Below are positions 1 to 4,854 of a stretch of DNA of 5,755 nt, piece after piece. The stretch lies in the NCBI GenBank assembly GCA_016867255.1, contig VGKB01000044.1, positions 1 through 5,755 on the forward strand, given 5' to 3'. The DNA comes from Candidatus Moraniibacteriota bacterium (GTDB lineage: Bacteria > Patescibacteriota > Minisyncoccia > CAIUEV01). A model generated the notes under the pieces. The model did no database searches. It saw only the letters and a program-made list of their open reading frames with translations, and was not told where the DNA came from. The position numbers were made by a program, and so were the translations under genes. Every line of letters begins with the position of its first letter. Position 1 is the first letter of the stretch.

Positions 1-303
1 ATGATATAGAATATATTCCTCTGGTGTAGAACCGTGTTTTTCAATAAAATTATTATCAGGTATCGCACTAATCAAAGATTTAGCGAGAAACATTTCCTTT
101 TTTATACGTTCAATATCCCTTAAATATTCAGAAATTCGATTGATTCTAGCTAATTCTTCTGTAACCCCGTCAACAGCGAATTGCTGAGGCTCAAGAGTTT
201 CTTGCTTGAGCATAAGTAGTAAAATAGAAGATCTTAGCTTCTGAAAATAATCTTTCTTTAATTTAGAAGGTATTTTTAGGTTAATTTGATTTTTTAGTGT
301 CAT
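1..303 (-). CDS. N-terminal part of an unrecognised protein, running off the left edge
   Basis: An open frame of exactly 101 codons runs from an ATG at 303-301 to the first base of the window with no stop, so the C-terminus is missing. I do not recognise the family. The protein begins MTLKNQINLKIPSKLKKDYF and is rich in Lys, Leu, Ile and Glu. Residues about 50-75 look like a charged amphipathic helix (ELARINRISEYLRDIERIKK). There is no signal peptide or membrane segment. GC content is about 30% over 1-300, far below the rest of the window, which could mean recent acquisition or simply a poorly constrained gene. No Shine-Dalgarno sequence precedes the ATG. It is divergent from ychF. That it is coding is supported by the unbroken frame in AT-rich DNA and by natural codon use, not by homology. 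Confidence 0.65.
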   Translation of the reverse strand, partial: MTLKNQINLKIPSKLKKDYFQKLRSSILLLMLKQETLEPQQFAVDGVTEELARINRISEYLRDIERIKKEMFLAKSLISAIPDNNFIEKHGSTPEEYILYH

Positions 304-313
304 TCGAGTGGCG

Positions 314-319
314 TATAAT
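314..319 (+). promoter_or_regulatory. Possible -10 hexamer (TATAAT) reading toward ychF
   Basis: A perfect TATAAT lies just outside the start of the left-hand gene. The -35 region at a 17-bp spacing is only TTTTTA (291-296), so this is a weak call. A transcript starting near 325 would run through the hairpin at 433-485 before reaching ychF, giving a leader of nearly 190 nt. A second TATAAT at 393-398 has no recognisable -35 either. Confidence 0.2.
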
Positions 320-432
320 GGGTTTTATGCTACGTTAGTCTATTCTTCTGCCAATTTTCGTTTTTCGCAAAAGCGGTCTTCTGTCTAGTTTTTATAATGG
401 TTTCGGGCAAACCGGAGAAGCTACTGATTTTC

Positions 433-485
433 TAGATTTAAAAAAGGAGGTATTTTACTTCTCCATTTTTTTGTTCTTAAATCTA
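433..485 (+). promoter_or_regulatory. Hairpin with T-run upstream of ychF: possible terminator or attenuator
   Basis: An outer stem pairs TAGATTTAA (433-441) with TTAAATCTA (477-485). An inner stem pairs GGAG (446-449) with CTCC (461-464) around an 11-nt loop, and A-runs can pair with Ts beyond a single A-A mismatch. Seven Ts (466-472) follow CTCC directly, so the inner part resembles a weak intrinsic terminator on the plus strand. No plus-strand gene lies upstream inside the window. It would therefore either end a short untranslated RNA from the -10-like sites at 314 or 393, or attenuate ychF. The AGGAGG at 445-450 is part of the stem and has no start codon at a useful distance. Confidence 0.35.
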
Positions 486-497
486 TATTCAGAACCC

Positions 498-503
498 TAA
501 TTA
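498..503 (+). promoter_or_regulatory. Possible ychF -10 element for a nearly leaderless mRNA
   Basis: TAATTA, followed by T, lies nine bases before the ychF ATG. A transcript starting 5-8 bases further on would begin almost at the start codon. This fits the lack of any Shine-Dalgarno sequence there. The matching -35 (TTCTTA at 474-479, 18-bp spacer) is poor, so the call rests on position and AT content. Confidence 0.22.
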
Positions 504-512
504 TCGCATCCA

Positions 513-1595
513 ATGTCTCTAAAGGTCGGCATAGTTGGGTTGCCGAATGTCGGCAAGTCCACGCTTTTCTCCGCTCTAACCAAAAAAGAGGTTGATATTA
601 ACAATTACCCCTTTTGCACCATTGCGCCAAATGTGGGTATTGCCCAAGTGGAAGACGAGCGCTTGAATAAACTGCATTGCCTCTTTCCCGAAAGCAAAGA
701 AATTCCCGCCATCGTGGAGTTCGTGGATATCGCGGGGCTCGTAAAAAACGCCCACAAAGGGGAAGGTCTCGGCAACCAATTCTTGACTCATATCCGCAAT
801 GTGGATGCCATTCTGGAAGTAGTTCGGGCTTTTGCCGACGAAAACATCAAACACGTAGAGAACGAGGTTAATCCTCTAAGAGACATTGGAACCATTAAAT
901 CGGAGCTGATTCTCTCTGATCTGGAACAAATCGCGCGCCGTAAGGTCTATATCGGTAAAATGAGGCGGTCTTGGGGCAAAGAAAAAGAAATTGCGGAGGC
1001 CGAATGGGCAATTTTAGAAATCCTGGAAAATATTCTAGATAAAGGCCAATGGCTGCATCCCCTCCCCAAAATACCAGAAAAGTTAATTCCTCTTGCCAAA
1101 GAGTTAATAAAAAATTTCTCCCTGCTCTCCGCGAAACCCATACTACACATAATAAACACTAAGGGAGGGAGCGATAAAGCAGAAAAAGAGTTCTACGGTC
1201 TGAACGAAAGCGAGTGTTTAGTCGTTGACGTAAAAATAGAAAAAGAACTTGCCGAAATGAGCAAAAAAGATTTAGCTGAGCTGCAGCTAACCTCGCAGCT
1301 TAATAATATTGTGCGACACTCTTACCGGCTTCTCGGCTTAATAACATTTTACACTTCCGGAGAAAAAGAAACCCGCGCCTGGACTATAAAAAAAGGTATT
1401 AATGCGGGAGAGGCGGCTTCTGTAATCCACAGCGACTTTGAAAAATTTTTCATCAGAGCCAATACCGTTAGCTTAAATAACCTCCTTTCGGCCGGATCCT
1501 GGAAAAACGCTCGCGTAAAAGGCCTTTTACGCCAAGAGGGTAAAGATTATCTGATCAAAGAAGGAGATGTGGTTGAATTTGTGATCGGAAAGTAA
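513..1595 (+). CDS. ychF: YchF/OLA1-family ribosome-associated P-loop NTPase
   Basis: At 360 aa it is close to the 363 aa of E. coli YchF and aligns along its whole length. The N-terminal NTPase domain shows Walker A GLPNVGKST (residues 9-17), the YchF signature NYPFCTIAPN (31-40), the switch II region VDIAGL (71-76) followed by KGEGLGNQFL (82-91), and His114, the family's characteristic histidine. A helical insert covers about 130-205. The C-terminal TGS domain (about 277-358) includes RAWTIKKG, HSDFEKFFIRA and EGKDYLIKEGDVVEF. In the G4 position, where YchF proteins normally have NxxE giving ATP preference, this one reads NTKG (215-218). Family members bind ribosomes and hydrolyse ATP, with roles in translation and oxidative-stress control. 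The ATG gives the normal N-terminus but has no Shine-Dalgarno sequence. It converges with the next gene, leaving one base between the stops. Confidence 0.97.
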   Translation: MSLKVGIVGLPNVGKSTLFSALTKKEVDINNYPFCTIAPNVGIAQVEDERLNKLHCLFPESKEIPAIVEFVDIAGLVKNAHKGEGLGNQFLTHIRNVDAILEVVRAFADENIKHVENEVNPLRDIGTIKSELILSDLEQIARRKVYIGKMRRSWGKEKEIAEAEWAILEILENILDKGQWLHPLPKIPEKLIPLAKELIKNFSLLSAKPILHIINTKGGSDKAEKEFYGLNESECLVVDVKIEKELAEMSKKDLAELQLTSQLNNIVRHSYRLLGLITFYTSGEKETRAWTIKKGINAGEAASVIHSDFEKFFIRANTVSLNNLLSAGSWKNARVKGLLRQEGKDYLIKEGDVVEFVIGK

Positions 1596-1596
1596 T

Positions 1597-1998
1597 TTAC
1601 TCTACACTCAAGTCTTGCGCTTGGGTTCCTGATTCATCAGCCGACTGCGCTCCGCAAGCTTTTCTTTCAGAATTGAAAGTCGTCCAAGCCGATCGGATAG
1701 AGCTCCTGCGCGTTTTCCAAGCGGATTTCCTGCTGTTGCGGAATGTTTTCCAGGCGTTTTTGATTGATGCTCTCCTGGTAGCCCGGTTAGCGTCCGCCCA
1801 AGCACTTTTGAGGGAGTCCCGCCGGGTCTCTAAAGCGGTCCTCATAGAGGTAGAAAAGGTGTCCCAAGCGGTAATAACCGCGTTATCCCGTTTTTCCACC
1901 GCCGTAACCATGCAAGTGAGGTTGACATCCGCGCTGGCTGGAGCCGCAAGGAGCAAAGAAAGCGCCGCGACCGCCAGAGTGATTTTCGCTGTTCGCAT
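1597..1998 (-). CDS. Small secreted protein with 11-residue Trp/Arg-rich helical repeats, function unknown
   Basis: The 133-aa protein starts with a clear Sec signal peptide: basic MRTAK, a hydrophobic core to about residue 18, and APASA as the likely cleavage site after Ala23. The mature part is highly basic and predicted helical, built of units like SAWKTRRSSIR. Trp45, Trp67, Trp83, Trp94 and Trp105 mark the pattern; spacings are 22, 16, 11 and 11, with Leu56 standing at the missing 11-step. Two cysteines, Cys29 and Cys115, flank the repeats and could form a disulphide closing the helical region. The last 18 residues are acidic and Gln/Ser-rich. I have an impression of similar proteins in Patescibacteria, always hypothetical, but cannot verify it. 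GC is about 53% over 1621-1860, above its neighbours. It lies 15 bp after the lipoprotein gene on the same strand. No Shine-Dalgarno sequence precedes the start. Confidence 0.78.
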   Translation of the reverse strand: MRTAKITLAVAALSLLLAAPASADVNLTCMVTAVEKRDNAVITAWDTFSTSMRTALETRRDSLKSAWADANRATRRASIKNAWKTFRNSRKSAWKTRRSSIRSAWTTFNSERKACGAQSADESGTQAQDLSVE

Positions 1999-2003
1999 TT
2001 TTT

Positions 2004-2032
2004 TATATAAAAATTAGTACACACTCACCCAA
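2004..2032 (-). promoter_or_regulatory. Candidate internal promoter for the repeat protein, giving a near-leaderless mRNA
   Basis: On the minus strand TTGGGT (2032-2027) and TATATA (2009-2004) are 17 bp apart, the ideal spacing. Only five As separate the -10 from the ATG at 1998, so transcription would start at or next to the start codon. The -35 overlaps the last codons of the lipoprotein gene. The hexamers match consensus only partly (3/6 and 4/6), so co-transcription from thiI remains equally possible. Confidence 0.3.
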
Positions 2033-2541
2033 ACTTTTTGACCGCCCAAATCCAAAACCACCGCCAAAATATAAGTTCTTCCCCCAAAATCATGGAAAAC
2101 TGAAAATTCCACGGTTTTTCGGTCAGGAAAAGTGGCGACCGGCGCATCTCCTTTTGGCCTGCTCTCCAAGTCTAAAAAAGCTTTATGTAAAGCTTCACCG
2201 TCCTCAATGTCAATTAGCTTTCTAGGGAGATATTCAAAAATAAACGGCGTGCTAGCCGTATCTCCTCCGTTTAGCAATTTACCCTCAGTAAACACCCGAC
2301 TCAAAGCCTTTTTGATCAACCTATCAATCTCCGCGGCCGTTGGGTCAGAAGCTTCAATTCCTCCGCTCCCAAAATAAATGGGGTTGATATTTTCCGGCTG
2401 AACCTGGGTCCCGCTGTTACCGCCGCCGTTTTTCAATTCACTTCCTTCTTTAAGAAAATAATTCTTAACGTCCGGAACGCCACAGCCGGAAAGGGTAAAA
2501 GCCAACATCGCCAAAAAAGGCAGAAAAGTAATGTTTTTCAT
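2014..2541 (-). CDS. Putative lipoprotein, function unknown
   Basis: The 175-aa product has a lipoprotein signal peptide: MKN, a hydrophobic stretch (residues 4-18) and the lipobox LSGC ending at Cys20, which would be lipidated after cleavage. A flexible Gly/Asn/Ser/Gln-rich linker follows (about 32-60). A compact domain then covers about 65-175, with a helix around AEIDRLIKKALSRVF (70-84) and a C-terminal part that looks like beta strands (TVEFSVFHDF, TYILAVVLDL, KVWVSVY). I recognise no family or catalytic motif. It lies 29 bp after thiI and 15 bp before the repeat-protein gene, all on one strand, so the three may be co-transcribed; nothing suggests a functional link with tRNA thiolation. 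Two exported proteins in a row hint at a shared surface role. The start is fixed by the signal peptide; there is no Shine-Dalgarno sequence. Confidence 0.75.
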   Translation of the reverse strand: MKNITFLPFLAMLAFTLSGCGVPDVKNYFLKEGSELKNGGGNSGTQVQPENINPIYFGSGGIEASDPTAAEIDRLIKKALSRVFTEGKLLNGGDTASTPFIFEYLPRKLIDIEDGEALHKAFLDLESRPKGDAPVATFPDRKTVEFSVFHDFGGRTYILAVVLDLGGQKVWVSVY

Positions 2542-2570
2542 ATTTCTGATCTACCCAATAATAACACACT

Positions 2571-3725
2571 TTAATCAAAAATCTCAACTTTACTCTCTTT
2601 GACGCATTTGTTTATCAGAGCATTCTTATTCTTGATAGCGCCCTCTAATTTTTCAATTTCATAAATTTGGCCGTTAGTTTCCGGATGCTTGGCAATCATA
2701 AAGGAGCAGCAGTCGGGGTAGGGAGTGATAGAAATATCGTAAGTACCTATCTTTTTAGCAATGCCTATAATTTCCTCTTTGTTCATCCCAATAAGCGGAG
2801 GAAGGACCGGTAGGTTGGCCGCCCGATAAATACAGCCAAGGTTAGGCAGGGTTTGGGAAGCCACTTGCCCAACGCTATCCCCGGTAACAATTCCTTCGGC
2901 TCTTTCCAATAACCCTATCCGGGAGATTATTCTCATCATAAACCGGCGGTAGATTATCATGCGGTAATCCGCCGGTATTTGCCTAATAATGACTTTTTGA
3001 ATTCCCGAAAAGGGAACAATACACAGTTTTGTCCGACCTTGAAACTTAGCCAGCTCTTCAGCAATTTTTCTTATTTTACTGGTTCTCTGCCGGCCACCCA
3101 TTAAAGTATCATTGAAAAAATGCACCAAGACAACCCTAAGCCCTCTTTTCATTGCCATAAATGAAGCCACTGGACTGTCAATTCCCCCCGAGAGAGAAAC
3201 TACTGCCTTGCCGGATATCCCTACCGGCAATCCGGAAATTCCCGGCTGTTTTTGACAATAAATAAACGCCTCTTTCTCGCCCACCTCAACACGAAAAGTC
3301 AAATCAGGATGTTCCAAGTCAACTTTTTTCTTAAGTTTCTTCCGAATTAAATCACCGAGGATAACACTGATTTGAGATGAATTATAAAGAAAGCTCTTAT
3401 TGGATCGGCTGGCGGAAACGCTAAAAGTGCTAAACCTTTTTGATCCAGCCAAAGCAATAATTTTTTTCTTAATGTCGGCGATGTCAAGTTTGGCCTTTTC
3501 CGCAAAAGAAAAATTAGCGATACCGGGAATCTTCTCTAAAATACCAATCAATAAGCCCTCGTTTTGCCGGGGACTGAAAACTTCCGCTATTATTCTGCCG
3601 TAACGCCGCAAGACCCTGTTTTTTCCCGGCAGAGCTTCAAGAATATTTTGAGCGAGTCTTTTTTCAAAAATTATTCGGTTTTTCCCTTTAGTCCCAATTT
3701 CACTGTAATGAATGACAATAAACAT
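2571..3725 (-). CDS. thiI: tRNA 4-thiouridine synthase ThiI, form lacking the rhodanese domain
   Basis: ThiI activates U8 of tRNA with ATP and replaces its oxygen with sulfur. The 384-aa protein has the family's N-terminal ferredoxin-like region with YSEIGTKGKNR (residues 7-17), a THUMP domain (about 60-160) and an adenylating PP-loop domain with SGGIDSPVA (179-187). TGDSVGQVASQT (281-292), a typical ThiI motif, and the C-terminal PDCCSFMIAKHP (337-348) are also present. E. coli ThiI is 482 aa because of a C-terminal rhodanese domain carrying the persulfide cysteine; here the protein stops before it, as in many Gram-positive ThiI proteins that take sulfur from a dedicated cysteine desulfurase. 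Cys339 or Cys340 aligns with the conserved core-domain cysteine (E. coli Cys344). No thiamin or desulfurase gene is nearby, so a role in tRNA modification is more likely than one in thiamin synthesis. The ATG gives the usual N-terminus. Confidence 0.95.
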   Translation of the reverse strand: MFIVIHYSEIGTKGKNRIIFEKRLAQNILEALPGKNRVLRRYGRIIAEVFSPRQNEGLLIGILEKIPGIANFSFAEKAKLDIADIKKKIIALAGSKRFSTFSVSASRSNKSFLYNSSQISVILGDLIRKKLKKKVDLEHPDLTFRVEVGEKEAFIYCQKQPGISGLPVGISGKAVVSLSGGIDSPVASFMAMKRGLRVVLVHFFNDTLMGGRQRTSKIRKIAEELAKFQGRTKLCIVPFSGIQKVIIRQIPADYRMIIYRRFMMRIISRIGLLERAEGIVTGDSVGQVASQTLPNLGCIYRAANLPVLPPLIGMNKEEIIGIAKKIGTYDISITPYPDCCSFMIAKHPETNGQIYEIEKLEGAIKNKNALINKCVKESKVEIFD

Positions 3726-3760
3726 AATTAAATTTGAATTTTAAATTATTTTTTGCTATT

Positions 3761-3787
3761 TTATATTTGTTATACACTATTTACCAA
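3761..3787 (-). promoter_or_regulatory. Candidate thiI promoter
   Basis: On the minus strand TTGGTA (3787-3782) lies 15 bp upstream of TATAAA (3766-3761); shifting the -35 by one base gives TTTGGT at 16 bp. Transcription would start about 30 bases before the thiI ATG. The 84-bp gap is very AT-rich, so chance -10-like matches are common. For the plus-strand gene the best I see is AATAAT at 3787-3792, with no convincing -35. Confidence 0.35.
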
Positions 3788-3809
3788 ATAATACACCTAA
3801 AAAATACGG

Positions 3810-4088
3810 TTGATTTTTCGCTTAATACTGCTTGCGGCACTTATTGCCGCAATTTTATACTGGTATCAAAATAATAATTCTGACAAACCCTTTATGTCAA
3901 TTAACGATCAGGAAGGAAATATTTCTATTAGTGTCAGGAAGAAAGACAAGGAGGAATGGAAAAAATACTTACGCAAACTTAAAACACTCATTTACCGGGA
4001 AGCCACTCAACGCAACCCCTCAGGCGATGTCCTGCCGGACCAAGTTGACGATCGGATAATTGGAGAAATGAAGGAAAAGATAAATTAA
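3810..4088 (+). CDS. Small membrane-anchored protein of unknown function, TTG start
   Basis: The 92-aa product has one hydrophobic segment at residues 2-18 (LILLAALIAAILYWY), followed by a polar stretch and a charged, helical C-terminal half (RKKDKEEWKKYLRKLKTLIYREA). It looks like a single-pass protein with a short N-terminal tail; which side of the membrane carries the soluble part is not clear. The only start that keeps the membrane segment is TTG at 3810, because an in-frame stop lies at 3798-3800 and the next ATG (residue 29) falls after it. No Shine-Dalgarno sequence is present. I recognise no family. It ends 13 bp before the glycosyltransferase gene on the same strand and probably shares its transcript. 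A helper or anchor role for the glycan enzymes is a guess from position only. Confidence 0.65.
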   Translation: MIFRLILLAALIAAILYWYQNNNSDKPFMSINDQEGNISISVRKKDKEEWKKYLRKLKTLIYREATQRNPSGDVLPDQVDDRIIGEMKEKIN

Positions 4089-4101
4089 CTTAAAATGTAA
4101 A

Positions 4102-4854
4102 ATGGATAATGCTAAATCGCCTTCACTTTCCATTATTCTTCCCTGCTATAACGAAGAGAAAAACATTCGGCGCAATATTGAGCACATCCACAATTACTTA
4201 AAGGCGCGATTTTCTGACTTTGAAATAATAGCGGTAAATGACGGCAGCAGTGATGCCACGCTTGCTGAATTGCAAAAATCCCGCGAAGAAAGCCGGATTC
4301 CTCTAAGGATTATAAACGGCCGGACAAACCGGGGCAAGGGTGCCGCAGTAAGGGACGGGGTTCTGCGCAGTAAAAAAGAAATTATTATGTTTCTTGACGC
4401 GGATCTCGCGATTCCTATTGAAGAGCTATCCAAATTTCTGGGTGTTCTGGAAACAGGATATGATTTTGTTATCGCCTCCCGTTTTGTGGGGGGCCTAAAA
4501 ATCCTAAAACCGGTGCTTTGGTACCGCAGTATAATGGAAAAAATATTCCGCATCCTCAGAATGATCATAATTAATAACTATGACATTCAGGACACTCAGT
4601 GCGGATTTAAGGTTTTTAAAAGACAAACAGCGTTTAAGATATTCCCCCAACTTACCGTCCGGGGCTGGTCGTTTGACGTAGAAATAATATTTCTGGCGAA
4701 AAAGGCGGGGCTAAAAATAAAAGAATTGCCGATAACTCTGCAAAATCCCCCGGAAAGCCATATCCGAATTGTAAAAGACAGCGTTAAAATGTTTTTTGAC
4801 CTAATTAAGATAAAAATTAATGACTGGAGAGGAAAATATAATTTTCAGCGCTGA
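4102..4854 (+). CDS. Family 2 glycosyltransferase, polyprenyl/dolichyl-phosphate sugar synthase type
   Basis: This 250-aa enzyme has the GT-A fold signature of GT2 and most resembles the ALG5/DPM1 group, which moves a sugar from a nucleotide donor to a polyprenyl-phosphate lipid. Visible motifs are SIILPCYNEEKNI (residues 10-22), VNDGSSD (45-51) for nucleotide binding, NRGKGAAVRDG (76-86), the metal-binding DAD at 99-101 within FLDADLA, SRFVGG (126-131), DTQCGFKVF (164-172) and GWSFDVEIIFLAKKAGLKIKE (188-208). No transmembrane helices follow the catalytic domain, so it should sit peripherally on the cytoplasmic membrane face. The sugar and acceptor cannot be read from sequence. Its 3' end overlaps the deacetylase gene by 35 bases, which suggests translational coupling and a joint pathway in making a modified lipid-linked sugar for the cell surface. 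The start has no Shine-Dalgarno sequence but gives a standard N-terminus. Confidence 0.9.
   Translation: MDNAKSPSLSIILPCYNEEKNIRRNIEHIHNYLKARFSDFEIIAVNDGSSDATLAELQKSREESRIPLRIINGRTNRGKGAAVRDGVLRSKKEIIMFLDADLAIPIEELSKFLGVLETGYDFVIASRFVGGLKILKPVLWYRSIMEKIFRILRMIIINNYDIQDTQCGFKVFKRQTAFKIFPQLTVRGWSFDVEIIFLAKKAGLKIKELPITLQNPPESHIRIVKDSVKMFFDLIKIKINDWRGKYNFQR

Noticed and set aside
445..450. AGGAGG as a ribosome-binding site
   Set aside because: No ATG, GTG or TTG follows at a suitable distance and the ychF start is 62 bases away; the bases form part of the hairpin stem.
304..512. A tRNA or other known structural RNA in the gap before ychF
   Set aside because: The GGTTT/AAACC mini-hairpin has a five-base loop and lacks the T-loop sequence; no acceptor stem, anticodon arm or CCA end is found.
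1607..1625. CTCAAG/CTTGGG hairpin just after ychF as its terminator
   Set aside because: The stem is six pairs including a wobble and no T-run follows on the plus strand; it lies in the coding end of the opposite gene.
1673..2017. A 114-codon plus-strand open frame opposite the repeat protein
   Set aside because: It is antisense to a gene with a clear signal peptide and regular repeats; its Leu/Ala/Arg-rich translation is what the reverse of repeated GC-rich codons would give.
4194..4568. A 124-codon minus-strand open frame inside the glycosyltransferase gene
   Set aside because: The plus strand has all GT2 motifs through this stretch; the reverse product is Ser/Arg/Ile-rich with no domain pattern.
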